From contig JAZTWX010000017.1 in assembly GCA_045636125.1 (NCBI GenBank), positions 92,830 through 156,829 on the forward strand: 64,000 bases of DNA, read 5' to 3'. Position numbers and translations under genes: made by a program. Of the stretch, positions 1-9,523 are shown piece by piece. Origin of the DNA: HGM04593 sp045636125 (GTDB lineage: Bacteria; Bacteroidota; Bacteroidia; Bacteroidales; Bacteroidaceae). How positions within the stretch are numbered: the stretch's first letter is position 1; each line of letters opens with the position of its first letter. The notes beneath the pieces are model-generated. The model did no database searches, was not told where the DNA came from, and was given only the letters and a program-made list of their open reading frames with translations.

Positions 1-3000
1 TATGATGTTGAGAAATGCTCTCCGTCGCGGTAGAAGTCGGCGTATCCGTCGCACAGCATTACAGTGTAGTGGTGCCACTCATTTGGAATTACAAACCCTG
101 TGTTGCTCTTGCCTGTGTAGCCGCCTACATTCATTAATATGCGGGCATCTGCATTTGCGGTGAGCAACAGTGTCGACGAGTCGTCGCCCATTCCCAAACA
201 GGCATCGGTAAGTTCGTCGGGGCGCATCCACCAGTCTATGGTGATTTCGTTGGCGGGCAGGGCGAGGCCTGTGAGTGTCGCTTCAACTTTTGCATTGCTG
301 CGGCCGGAGAACGAGAGACCGTTCTTGCTGTCGGCGTTGCACACAATGAGTGCGCGCTCTTGTGTGGTGCTGCTTAGGCCGGCATCGTTGACTACTTGCA
401 GGGTTACATCGTAAATACCGGGCACGGTGGGCGCCAGCGTGCTGTGCTGTCCGTTGATGATATACTTCTTTGAACCATTTTCCACTGTCCACAACCACTC
501 GCCGGGGTTGAACTTTGAAAGGTCCTTAAGCAATGTGCTTTCCCCTTTTATTATTATTGCGGGTGTAACCTCGAACTGCGCTGTGGGGAGTGATTCAAGA
601 ACCTCAAATTCCACTGTCTGCGATGAACTTTTAGCTCCGCTGGATGAGGTTACGGTGAGGGTAACTTGTTTCTGTCCGCTTGTTGCATATACGGCGCTTG
701 CGTGCAGGCCTTCAATCTCCTCAACGGTGGCGCCGGGCATCTCCCATTTGTATTTGCAGCCGATAACGGGGTTTTCGGGCACAAATAGCACTTTCTCGCC
801 TTTTATGGCAAGGTGTGTGCCCACGCGGAAGGTTGCGTCAGGAGTGCTCTCTCCTAACACGGTGAGCAGCAGCTCGTCGGTTGTTACAGTGCCGTTGAAA
901 TCCTCGGCCGTAACGGTTACTCTGTATTCTCCGGCGGCGGGGAACACCACTGTGGGTGCTTTAATGGGCATTGCGTCGATGTTGCAACCCTCCACGCTCC
1001 ACGCCAGTTTTGAAACTGCGTCGCTGTATGTTGCAGTGAGGGTAACGGGCACGCCTGCTACAACATCCTCGGCGGGTGTGTCTATGCTCACGGTTGTGCC
1101 GGCCGAGCTTGCACCGGGCTTGCCGCCGAGGGTTTGTGCCTTGTAATTGCTGTTGAGTATGGGTGCGTGGTTGCCGCTGATGCTCTCTTTGAGCGCAGGC
1201 TCGCCGTCTATGGTTGTAATTTCTCCTTTGTAGTATGCCACAAGGCCATCGGGCATAATGCTGCCTGCAAACTGCGCGTCCTTGCAGCTGGCTATCTCGT
1301 TTGCGGTGCGGGCTCTGTTCCATATGCGTATCTCGTCGATAACGGCATGCATGTACGAAAAGTCGTATGAGTTTACATTGGCGTTGAAGACAAGGTCGCC
1401 GAAGCCGCCGATGCCGCTATATTTCGACGAGTTTACTTCGCCTTTCATCACACCGTTTATGTATACTTTCATATTGTTGCCGTCGACAACAACTGCAACG
1501 TGTGACCAGGTGCTTTCCCACAAACTTCGGTATGCGGTGGTTACTCTGTTGCCGTCGGCGCTGTCCCAGCCCACAACCACGGGGCCTCCCCAGTCGCTGT
1601 GAAGGAGGAACTGCCCCCATCCCGGGCCTATATTCTGGTTGTATGAGCGCAGCTCGTAGGGGTTTATCTTGAACTCGATGGTAGCTTTTTCGTATTTTGT
1701 GTCGAATATGTGAGGTATTCTGAATCCCGATTTTTCGAGCGACACGGCAATGTTCTCCTCCTCCACGGGCACGGGAGCGGTGGTGCTGCATTTGTGCGAT
1801 TCGGTGTTGCCTTCGTATACGGCCGATACTGCGTATGTGCTGCCGGTGGCTTCAATTTCGTGACTGCGGACATCGGCTGCAACCTCGGCAACCAGTGTGT
1901 TGTCACGGTAAATTCTGTAACCCTCAACCTTTTTGCCGCCGTCGTAGGGTGCTTCCCACAAAATTCCGTTGGTGGTGAGCGATACGTTGCGGGGTGCGTA
2001 GAAAGGCTCGCCGTGAACAATAACCGAAATAATGGTCTTTTCACCGGCGTTTTTTATGCTCACCGCGCCTGCGGGAATATCGAACGGTGTCTCCACTCCG
2101 TTGGCGTTGTGCTCATAGTCAATGATTGATGCCTTGTGTATCTTTCCCTCTCCAATAGCCCAGCTGCGTGTCTCCACAATAAAGAAATATTTCAGCGGCA
2201 TACTCTTGTCGTAACCCTCGCTCAAGTCGGTAAGGTCGTAACCGAATTCCATAGGCTCGGTGTGCAGCTTACCGTCGGCCCAACGTCCGAGCATCGGAAC
2301 TTCGGGGGCGGGATTGCTGTTGCCGTTCTTGCCGTCGCCGGCATATTTGAAATGATCAAAAGTCACGCTTTTGTCGGGCATTTCGGCATTGAGGTCGGCC
2401 GAAACTCCTGCTGAAAGGCATATTTCGCTGCGGCGTGAATACTCCATTTCGAGCTTTATGGTGCGCAACGGGCGGTAGTTCTTGCGCACTTTGTATACTT
2501 CGGGTGTCCACCAGTTGCCCGAGAATTTGTTCGATTCGGTGAACGTTGCTCCTCCGTAAGCGTAAGGGCAGTAAATAAATCCGTCGTTCTGCCACCAGGG
2601 ACCCCAAGAGTTAACGATAATCCAGGCTCCCTTTTCGTCGGCGTCGGCCTCTCCAATATTGCCGTCGCCGTCGAGGTCGAACTCAACGCGGTCGTCATAT
2701 CCCACTATGGTGAGCGCGTGGTCCACCTGTGTGCCCCAGGCACGCAAGTATTTGAGCCCCGCAACTCCGGCAGCCTCGTTTGCCGCGGTCGAAGGTATCT
2801 TGCCGTCGTAGTCGCCGTAGCTCGCAACACCTATACCGCAAATACCGCCGGCTTTGAAATCGCTGTCGCCATTGTGGTTCCACAACCAGTTCTTCACGGC
2901 CTCGCGGCCCTCTTCGGTACCCACGTGCAAGGGGAAATTTACAGGGGGAAGCATGCGGTTGTGCATTGCCTCGAACCATTTGTCATATCCCTGCATCCAT

Positions 3001-3497
3001 CCAAAATCGGAGTCCTCGGTGTCCTGGTTGCCGAAATATTGCGAGTAGGTCTGTCCGCCGTATGTTGCCGCCGACGGAACGCCGACGTTCGTTATAAACT
3101 GGTCCTTGCCGGAGTTTCCGTTGGTGAGCAGCCACACGAAATGCGACGGGTAGTAGTTCTCGGGCTGCTTGCCGTCGAGGTCGCGGTAGGCGTTAAGTTC
3201 GTGGGTGAACATATAACATATTCTCGATGCCGAGCCGCACGAGCCGCCATCCTGGTTGAACACCGGCGGAAAGTATTTGGTATCGGCATTGTTCACGTGG
3301 TCGGGACGTGTGGTCTGCTGTGTTGACAACGCACGCTGCGCGCCGCTGTTCTCGCTTTTTTGCACAAGCGACCAGTCGGGGTTTACCGCATCGGTGTAGT
3401 CGGGGTACTTTTTGCGGTTTACATCGGTTTGTGCACAAATGCTGCAAGGCATTATGAGCAGTGCAAGCAACAGGGCTTTGTCAAGAAATCTTTTCAT
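1..3497 (-). CDS. Secreted C1-family (papain-like) cysteine peptidase with FnIII, LamG-like and PKD modules (partial)
   Basis: The reading frame is open from the ATG at 3497 to the left edge, at least 1165 codons, so the C-terminus is missing. It begins with a signal peptide of about 22 residues ending CSICAQ. The peptidase domain (about residues 70-330) has all three papain landmarks: QDGGSCGSAS with Cys87, VDHALTIVGYDD with His260, and VNSWGPWW with Asn296. A fibronectin type III-like segment follows (about 495-560), then a LamG/concanavalin-like segment (about 575-760), two or three PKD/Ig-like segments (about 790-1060) and the start of a second LamG-like domain. The family cleaves proteins outside the cell. 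The adhesive modules suggest a surface or released protein; a T9SS tail would be expected beyond the edge but cannot be seen. It is transcribed divergently from the CotH gene. Catalytic class is well supported; the substrate is unknown. Confidence 0.85.
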   Translation of the reverse strand, partial: MKRFLDKALLLALLIMPCSICAQTDVNRKKYPDYTDAVNPDWSLVQKSENSGAQRALSTQQTTRPDHVNNADTKYFPPVFNQDGGSCGSASRICYMFTHELNAYRDLDGKQPENYYPSHFVWLLTNGNSGKDQFITNVGVPSAATYGGQTYSQYFGNQDTEDSDFGWMQGYDKWFEAMHNRMLPPVNFPLHVGTEEGREAVKNWLWNHNGDSDFKAGGICGIGVASYGDYDGKIPSTAANEAAGVAGLKYLRAWGTQVDHALTIVGYDDRVEFDLDGDGNIGEADADEKGAWIIVNSWGPWWQNDGFIYCPYAYGGATFTESNKFSGNWWTPEVYKVRKNYRPLRTIKLEMEYSRRSEICLSAGVSADLNAEMPDKSVTFDHFKYAGDGKNGNSNPAPEVPMLGRWADGKLHTEPMEFGYDLTDLSEGYDKSMPLKYFFIVETRSWAIGEGKIHKASIIDYEHNANGVETPFDIPAGAVSIKNAGEKTIISVIVHGEPFYAPRNVSLTTNGILWEAPYDGGKKVEGYRIYRDNTLVAEVAADVRSHEIEATGSTYAVSAVYEGNTESHKCSTTAPVPVEEENIAVSLEKSGFRIPHIFDTKYEKATIEFKINPYELRSYNQNIGPGWGQFLLHSDWGGPVVVGWDSADGNRVTTAYRSLWESTWSHVAVVVDGNNMKVYINGVMKGEVNSSKYSGIGGFGDLVFNANVNSYDFSYMHAVIDEIRIWNRARTANEIASCKDAQFAGSIMPDGLVAYYKGEITTIDGEPALKESISGNHAPILNSNYKAQTLGGKPGASSAGTTVSIDTPAEDVVAGVPVTLTATYSDAVSKLAWSVEGCNIDAMPIKAPTVVFPAAGEYRVTVTAEDFNGTVTTDELLLTVLGESTPDATFRVGTHLAIKGEKVLFVPENPVIGCKYKWEMPGATVEEIEGLHASAVYATSGQKQVTLTVTSSSGAKSSSQTVEFEVLESLPTAQFEVTPAIIIKGESTLLKDLSKFNPGEWLWTVENGSKKYIINGQHSTLAPTVPGIYDVTLQVVNDAGLSSTTQERALIVCNADSKNGLSFSGRSNAKVEATLTGLALPANEITIDWWMRPDELTDACLGMGDDSSTLLLTANADARILMNVGGYTGKSNTGFVIPNEWHHYTVMLCDGYADFYRDGEHFSTS

Positions 3498-3523
3498 ATC
3501 TGTGTAAAATTAATTGTCTGTTA

Positions 3524-3554
3524 CAAAAATAGGTATGTTTGTTAATATTACAAT
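3524..3554 (-). promoter_or_regulatory. Bacteroidetes-type promoter for the C1 peptidase gene
   Basis: On the minus strand a -7 box TATTTTTG (3531-3524) matches TAnnTTTG exactly. A partial -33 box ATTG (3554-3551) lies 19 bases upstream of it. The start codon is at 3497, which leaves a leader of about 20 nt. Confidence 0.5.
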
Positions 3555-3557
3555 GAA

Positions 3558-3593
3558 TTTGGCTTTTTTATAATAAAAGATACAATAATTTTG
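3558..3593 (+). promoter_or_regulatory. Possible promoter for the CotH gene
   Basis: TAATTTTG at 3586-3593 matches the -7 consensus. The nearest TTTG (3558-3561) is 24 bases upstream, longer than the usual 19-21, so only the -7 box is convincing. The leader to the ATG at 3737 would be about 135 nt and shows no riboswitch I recognise. Confidence 0.35.
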
Positions 3594-3736
3594 TATATAT
3601 TATATAATTTCTTTTCCTTTGCAGTATTATGCGGCTACTGCGAATTCCTGTTGCGCTCGTCCGGCACTGTTTTTGTGGCAATATGCAACGTTGCGCAGCA
3701 CGCAGTTTTTTTGAAAGAAAATAAAATTATACAGAT

Positions 3737-6700
3737 ATGAAGAAATTTTTATCTCTTGCAGTAGTGTTCCTGCTCTCTTGTGCAGCCTCTTTTGCACAGG
3801 CTTGGTCGGCTAAACTCGGCAGCGACGAAGGCTTGCCCGGTACCGAAGTTATCACAACCAGCGGATTTTGCATTAAATTCACATCCTCTAAATTCGATTT
3901 AGGTAGTCAGACTACCGACAAGGTGCGTATTACAGTGCTCGACACGCGAACTCACGAACAGCCCAATGGTAATAATTACTGTTTTGCAATGTCGGAACTT
4001 AAAATATATGATGCCAATGGCGTGAGCTTGAGTTATAAGGCATCGTCTAACGCCGACCACAATTCATTGGCGACAATAACTGACGGTCAAGGCCTTTCGG
4101 CTCTTTCCGATAACAACTACAGCACATATTTCCACTCTATGTGGCAAGGTGGTGCCAATGCGGTTACCGATTATCACTACGTGGAACTGCAGCTCACAAA
4201 GAGCGTGTCGGCCTTCTCGTTGGAGTGGACCACCCGTGTGGGAGAACCAAAGAATGCACCCACAGAGGTGGCAATTACTTTGGGTACCGATTATGAATTT
4301 TTGGGCGAAGAATTTGAGCTCGGCAGTGCGGTGACAACATCCGACGCTCTTGCACAAGGCAACCGCTTGTTCGTGCTCAAGAGCAATGCCTACAAAAGCT
4401 ATACTGCTGCCGACGGTGCTTACTATTCGGGTAGCGGCCCCATCTATATGCAGGGGCCCCAAAGCGGAAGCACCTCACCCTCTATTGACAATGTTATGCA
4501 GCTTATTCCCATAGGCAATGGAGCATATTACGTTTACTGGCCTGTAGCGGGGGTGTTCCTCGAAAATTCGGCCTATGAGTATAACGGTAAAAACGGTTGG
4601 CAGTATGCCACAAGCAATATAGACAAAGCTGCAGAGGTGGTTTTTGAGCCCAGCTCTTCGCTCTATTTTGAAATGAGCTACACTGCAACCTATAAAGCCG
4701 AAAACAATGGCGTTACCACCACCGTGACCGCTCCCCTGTACGTGGGTGGTGAGTTGCGCGACAACGTTGTGTCGAAAACGAAGATTTTTGCAGCCGATAA
4801 AAAAGAGGCTCTGGAGTATGGCGACTATACTGCGGGCTATTCGTTGCCCGTTGCCTTCAACTGGAGCATATACGAGGCTTCGCTCTCCGACGAGACGGTT
4901 GCATCCCTTTCAATGTCGGTGCAGCAGATTGCCGAAATGAAATTTGCCACCCCGTTGAACTCGGCCCGTGCTTACATTGAGCAGTATGGCGATTTCAACG
5001 GCACAGCCACCGATGCAAAAGCATCGCTCGAAGCTGCCGTGTCGGCTGCCGAGGCGCTCTTGGGAACAGGCCAGTCGCTTTCAATTGCCCAGGTTCGCGA
5101 GACCGAGGAGGCTCTCGTGCGTGCAACAGCAAAATATGTTGCCAGCAAACTCGATGTTTACAACGCACGTGTCGACAGCATACTTTCGGCCGTGGAATTC
5201 AGCAGCTATCCTTACGCTGCGGGCACATACCCCGAAAGTTCGCGCGATCTTCTCACCCTCGTAAAGAGTAACATTGCTGCAGCAAAGGCAAAAAGTGACA
5301 CCTACACCCCGGCGCAGTACGAAGCGCTCTTTGTGCAGATAGAGGATGATATAAAGAATTTCTATGGTTACAAGATAACAATTGTCACCCTGCCGGTAAC
5401 TTATGGTGCCGAAGATGGCTTGCCCGGTTCGTTCGAGGATTTTGGCGGCTATGTGTGGAGCTCTCCTTTGGTGAGCTTGAATGATGCAGTTTCAACCGTG
5501 CGCATAACATTCGATGCGGGTATAGGCAATGGTAGTTGGGAAATGTACAACGGCTTCCCCATTATAAGCCTTTCCGAGCTTGAACTGTTCGACGCCGCAG
5601 GCAACAGCGTGCCTCTGGCAGCAAGCAATTTCTCTACCAACTCACAGGAACTTTCCGAGGGCCCTATTGCCGATATATGCGACGGTAGCGTAAACACCTA
5701 CTGGCACTCTATATGGCAAGATGGAACAATGGACCCCGTGGGTAGTGTCTATATAGAAATTGCTCTTCCCACTCCTATGAGCCAGTTCTCTTTGAAGCTG
5801 TCGGGTCGCAACAACGGTTCGCTTTTCCCCTCGCAGATTACGATTGATACCACTGTTGCCGAGGATGAAGGCGGTGAGAACGGTGGTGCCGGCGAAGAGG
5901 GTGCAGGCGACCTCTATGTATACCTTGCCGATGGTGGCATAGATGCTTATCCGTTGGATAATCTCGATGGAGAAACCTATGTTGAGGGTGATTTCCTCTG
6001 CTTGCCGATGAAGACAGGCAATGTGGTATATTACACCTCGCAGGAGTATGACAGTGTGTCGGTGGTTGCACCCCAATTGCCCGAATTTACATCGTACAAG
6101 TTCAACAACAAATATAACCCCAACCTTAACGTGGATGTTGAGGCCCAGGCTATAACCCCCGTGATGAATTTCAACGTCAATTCAATTGGTCACTGGCTCA
6201 CCGCCAGCTTCCAGATGAGCGACGACAACGCCGTGGCATACATTGACACTGTGTTGCAGGAGTCAAAAGTGTCGCGCCGCAGTTTCAAGGACCCCGTTAC
6301 CTACATTGTAACCTATCCCGGTTACAGGAGAATTTCGGGCCGTGTGAAGGTGAAGGAAGAGGTGTGGAGAACAGAGGGTAGTGAAATAACCGAAATTCCC
6401 CTCACCGCATCAATGCTCTCGACCAACAAGCCATCGACCAGCTCCAGCGAAGGTTTAGGAAACCTTCTCGACGGCGACCCCTATACAATATTCCACTCTA
6501 CGTGGGGAAGCGCGAATGACGCTACGGTTAACGTGAATGCCTACATTGATGTTGAACTGCCCTATGCGGTGAGTTGCATTAAATTGTACTATCGTTGTCG
6601 CCCGCAGACAAACTATGCTCCCAAAACTCTGGAGATATATGCAGGTGACGACTCCGGCTCGCTCACTCTTGTGCGCACCCTCACCCACACCGACGATTCT

Positions 6701-8941
6701 ATGCCTACAGGAGTGGCAAGTGCCGAATATACCTCGCCCGAAATAAGCCTTAATGGTAATTACTCCTATTTGAGAATTCTGCAAACAGCGGGTGAGTATA
6801 GCAAGAATCATATGGCGTTGTCGGAAATGCGTATCTACGATGTTGTTCCGGGTGACTCTGTGCTTGTGAGCGAGGCCGAGTATGCCGAAAGAACCCTTCC
6901 TTTTGGTCGTGAATATAAGGTTAATGTAAACTGGCCTGTCGACAATGCTGTGTGCCTGCCCCGTATAGACATTGATATTGAAAATGGTGCGGAGGTGTAT
7001 GACAAGGACAAATACCTGAAAGCCAATTTCCGCATCACAGGCTTTGGTACATACGAGAACTTTGAGGACTCAATGCAGATAAAAGGCCGTGGAAACTCTT
7101 CGTGGACATCGACAGGCAAGAAACCTTACCGTTTGAAATTTGCCGAAAAGGTAAAGCCTTTCGGCCTTACAAAGGGCAAGAGCTGGGTACTGCTTGCCAA
7201 CCGCCAGCCCAACTCAATGATGGCCAATGCCGCTGCAATGAAGATTGGCCAGATGGCGGGTGCCGCATACACCAACCACATTATTCCTGTGGACCTTTAT
7301 GTAAACGGAACATATCGTGGTAACTATATGTTCACCGAAAAGGTGGGAATGGCCAACAACAGTGTCGATATCGATGAGGAAGAGGGTTATCTGCTCGAGC
7401 TCGACAGCTATTACGACGAGGCATACAAATTCAAGTCGAAATACTCCGAACTCCCTGTGAATATCAAGGAACCCGACCTTTCGGAGTATACTTTGGCAGC
7501 AGCAACAGCGCGCAAGGCGCTTATTGCAAAAGAGTTCAATGCACTCGATTCAATTGTTCACAAAGGCGGAAAAATAGATGAAGTGCTCGACGTTGATGCC
7601 TGTGCCCGTTTTATGCTTGTGAACGAGCTTGTGTGCAACCAGGAGATAGGTCACCCCAAGAGCACTTTCCTTTTCAAGGAACTTGCTGGCGACCCATCGA
7701 GCAAGATAAAATTCGGCCCGCTGTGGGATTTCGACTGGGCTTTCGGTTACGAAACAACAAGCGATTATTGCGTGAGCGATTACACGGCGTCGGTGTTCAA
7801 CGAAGATATGGAGGATGAACCGGGTTACCGTTTCTTCCGCTACCTTATGGGCTTTACAGCTGTAAAGAAATATTATTACAAGAATTGGGTGGATTTCATA
7901 AACAACAAATGCCTCGACGAGCTTGTCGATTACCTGGACAGCTACTACAAGTTCGCGAAAAACTCGTTTGTGAACGATTATTATGCGTGGCCTAGTTACA
8001 GGACCGACGATTATTACACCGTCAACGAAAATATGAAGTCCTGGATTTCGGACCGTGCAAAATACCTGCGCAACAACGTAACCACCTCGAATATCGATGA
8101 TTTGCTGTACCCATATGCAGGTGATGTCAATAACAACAACCTTATAACAGTGCACGATATTGCAATGACCACCGCATATAACAACGACAATGTGCATCCT
8201 TCGTTCAAAAAGAAGAAGGCCGACATTGACGGTGACGGGCAGGTTACTGCAAACGATGTTCTTGCAATTGAGAGTGCCGTAGCCGATGCCGACCCGCTCA
8301 CAGCAATGCAAATGTACCTTACACCTCTTGGCATTGGCGACTTGTGGGCAAACGACTTTGAGCTTATGATTGACGAGGATTGCGAGCTTCCCTTGCAGAT
8401 TGCCCGTTACGACGGCGAGAATTACAAGGCAGTGCAGATGGATGTTACCGTGCCCGACGGTGTTGAGATTTACGATGTAGTGGCTGCCGGCGCGCTCACC
8501 GACCACACTGTGTCGCTTGCGCAGCGTAGTATGACCGATTATCGCGTCATAGTATATTCTAACGGCGATGAGGCTTTTGCATCAGGCGACGATGCAGTGG
8601 TGACGCTTGTGCTCAATACCCCTGTTGTAATTGCCGAGGATAGCCGCGAGATTAAGATTACTAACGTGCTTGCCGTTGACGAGGATACAAACGAGTTGCG
8701 CCTCAGAAATGCGGTTGCTAAATTCGGTATCTCAACAAACATATACGACACTGCAGCTCCCACAGCTTCGGTTGTAGGTGGCGAGTGCATTACAATTACA
8801 TCGCTTGTGGCACAGAATGTGAAGATATACAGCGTGGACGGCCGCCTCGTGCGCAGTGTCAATGTGGGCGTTGGCACTACACGTGTTGAACTTCCTGCCG
8901 GTGTATACGTGACAATGGGTGCAAAGGTTGTTGTAAAATAA
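3737..8941 (+). CDS. Secreted CotH-kinase family protein with discoidin-like repeats, dockerin and T9SS sorting domain
   Basis: A 1734-residue exported protein with a signal peptide ending SCAASFAQ. Three discoidin-like (F5/8 type C) segments can be followed by a repeated signature: YFHSMWQGG near residue 131, YWHSIWQDG near 655 and IFHSTWG near 917. A CotH domain covers about 1085-1440, with MQIKGRGNSSW near 1113 and LWDFDWAFGYE near 1329; in the family these are part of an atypical protein-kinase fold that phosphorylates spore-coat or extracellular proteins. A dockerin-like pair of calcium loops follows (GDVNNNNLITVHD near 1461 and DIDGDGQVTANDV near 1497). The C-terminal 40 residues (IYSVDGRLVRS...LPAGVYV...VVVK) fit a type A T9SS sorting domain. 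Kinase activity here is inferred from family membership. It is transcribed away from the C1 peptidase gene and ends at a strong palindromic terminator. Confidence 0.85.
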   Translation: MKKFLSLAVVFLLSCAASFAQAWSAKLGSDEGLPGTEVITTSGFCIKFTSSKFDLGSQTTDKVRITVLDTRTHEQPNGNNYCFAMSELKIYDANGVSLSYKASSNADHNSLATITDGQGLSALSDNNYSTYFHSMWQGGANAVTDYHYVELQLTKSVSAFSLEWTTRVGEPKNAPTEVAITLGTDYEFLGEEFELGSAVTTSDALAQGNRLFVLKSNAYKSYTAADGAYYSGSGPIYMQGPQSGSTSPSIDNVMQLIPIGNGAYYVYWPVAGVFLENSAYEYNGKNGWQYATSNIDKAAEVVFEPSSSLYFEMSYTATYKAENNGVTTTVTAPLYVGGELRDNVVSKTKIFAADKKEALEYGDYTAGYSLPVAFNWSIYEASLSDETVASLSMSVQQIAEMKFATPLNSARAYIEQYGDFNGTATDAKASLEAAVSAAEALLGTGQSLSIAQVRETEEALVRATAKYVASKLDVYNARVDSILSAVEFSSYPYAAGTYPESSRDLLTLVKSNIAAAKAKSDTYTPAQYEALFVQIEDDIKNFYGYKITIVTLPVTYGAEDGLPGSFEDFGGYVWSSPLVSLNDAVSTVRITFDAGIGNGSWEMYNGFPIISLSELELFDAAGNSVPLAASNFSTNSQELSEGPIADICDGSVNTYWHSIWQDGTMDPVGSVYIEIALPTPMSQFSLKLSGRNNGSLFPSQITIDTTVAEDEGGENGGAGEEGAGDLYVYLADGGIDAYPLDNLDGETYVEGDFLCLPMKTGNVVYYTSQEYDSVSVVAPQLPEFTSYKFNNKYNPNLNVDVEAQAITPVMNFNVNSIGHWLTASFQMSDDNAVAYIDTVLQESKVSRRSFKDPVTYIVTYPGYRRISGRVKVKEEVWRTEGSEITEIPLTASMLSTNKPSTSSSEGLGNLLDGDPYTIFHSTWGSANDATVNVNAYIDVELPYAVSCIKLYYRCRPQTNYAPKTLEIYAGDDSGSLTLVRTLTHTDDSMPTGVASAEYTSPEISLNGNYSYLRILQTAGEYSKNHMALSEMRIYDVVPGDSVLVSEAEYAERTLPFGREYKVNVNWPVDNAVCLPRIDIDIENGAEVYDKDKYLKANFRITGFGTYENFEDSMQIKGRGNSSWTSTGKKPYRLKFAEKVKPFGLTKGKSWVLLANRQPNSMMANAAAMKIGQMAGAAYTNHIIPVDLYVNGTYRGNYMFTEKVGMANNSVDIDEEEGYLLELDSYYDEAYKFKSKYSELPVNIKEPDLSEYTLAAATARKALIAKEFNALDSIVHKGGKIDEVLDVDACARFMLVNELVCNQEIGHPKSTFLFKELAGDPSSKIKFGPLWDFDWAFGYETTSDYCVSDYTASVFNEDMEDEPGYRFFRYLMGFTAVKKYYYKNWVDFINNKCLDELVDYLDSYYKFAKNSFVNDYYAWPSYRTDDYYTVNENMKSWISDRAKYLRNNVTTSNIDDLLYPYAGDVNNNNLITVHDIAMTTAYNNDNVHPSFKKKKADIDGDGQVTANDVLAIESAVADADPLTAMQMYLTPLGIGDLWANDFELMIDEDCELPLQIARYDGENYKAVQMDVTVPDGVEIYDVVAAGALTDHTVSLAQRSMTDYRVIVYSNGDEAFASGDDAVVTLVLNTPVVIAEDSREIKITNVLAVDEDTNELRLRNAVAKFGISTNIYDTAAPTASVVGGECITITSLVAQNVKIYSVDGRLVRSVNVGVGTTRVELPAGVYVTMGAKVVVK

Positions 8942-8959
8942 CCTTTGCCGCCACTATAG

Positions 8960-9000
8960 AACAGCAATAGCCGAGGGCGTCGCCCTCGGCTATTGCTGTT
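8960..9000. terminator. Bidirectional palindromic terminator between CotH gene and folA
   Basis: A perfect 20-bp inverted repeat (8960-8979 and 8981-9000) has a single central base and a GC-rich core (ccgagggcg). It sits 18 bases after the CotH stop and 15 before the folA stop, so it can serve both convergent genes. U-tracts are weak. Confidence 0.75.
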
Positions 9001-9015
9001 TATTGGAGTGTGGGT

Positions 9016-9510
9016 TTATTTGCGTTTAAGATAGGTTGTGAAGCAGTAGTTGTGGGTGTGCTTCTCGTCGGTGGTGTGCTCCTCCTTTTCAATTACCTCC
9101 CACTCTTTCTTGTCGAAGGCTGGGAAGAATGCGTCGGCCTCGGCAGGGGTGTCGTTAATCTCTGTAAGACACAAAATGTCGGCTATCGGCAGGGCTGCCT
9201 TGTAGAGTGTCTCGCCGCCTATAATGTAAACGATTTTCTCGTCGGTGCAATTGCTCAACGCCTCTTCGAGCGAGGGGAAGTGCTCGGCTCCTGCAAAAAG
9301 GCTCTCTTTGCGCGAGAGCACAATGTTGCGACGGTTGGGCAATGCTCCCTTGGGCAGTGAACGGAAGGTGTTGCTGCCCATTATTATGGTGTGCCCTGTG
9401 GTAAGCTCCTTGAACCTCTTAAGGTCGTTGGGCAGCCAATAGATGAGCTTATTCTCGTGCCCTATGGCGTTGTTTTCGGCAATTGCCGCTATGAGTGCTA
9501 TCTTGTACAT
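9016..9510 (-). CDS. folA: Dihydrofolate reductase
   Basis: A 164-residue enzyme reducing dihydrofolate to tetrahydrofolate with NADPH; it regenerates the cofactor oxidised by the ThyA encoded just upstream. Visible landmarks are the N-terminal IALIAAIAENNAIG, the acidic active-site residue Asp29 in WLPNDLKRFK, the NADPH-binding MGSNTFRSLPKGALPNRR stretch, and IIGGETLYK. Length is close to the 159 residues of the E. coli enzyme. The position of the usual PW before the Asp reads IYW. The gene starts 13 bases after the thyA stop, so the pair is almost certainly one transcript. Confidence 0.95.
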   Translation of the reverse strand: MYKIALIAAIAENNAIGHENKLIYWLPNDLKRFKELTTGHTIIMGSNTFRSLPKGALPNRRNIVLSRKESLFAGAEHFPSLEEALSNCTDEKIVYIIGGETLYKAALPIADILCLTEINDTPAEADAFFPAFDKKEWEVIEKEEHTTDEKHTHNYCFTTYLKRK

Positions 9511-9523
9511 TTTTCTCTCTTTT

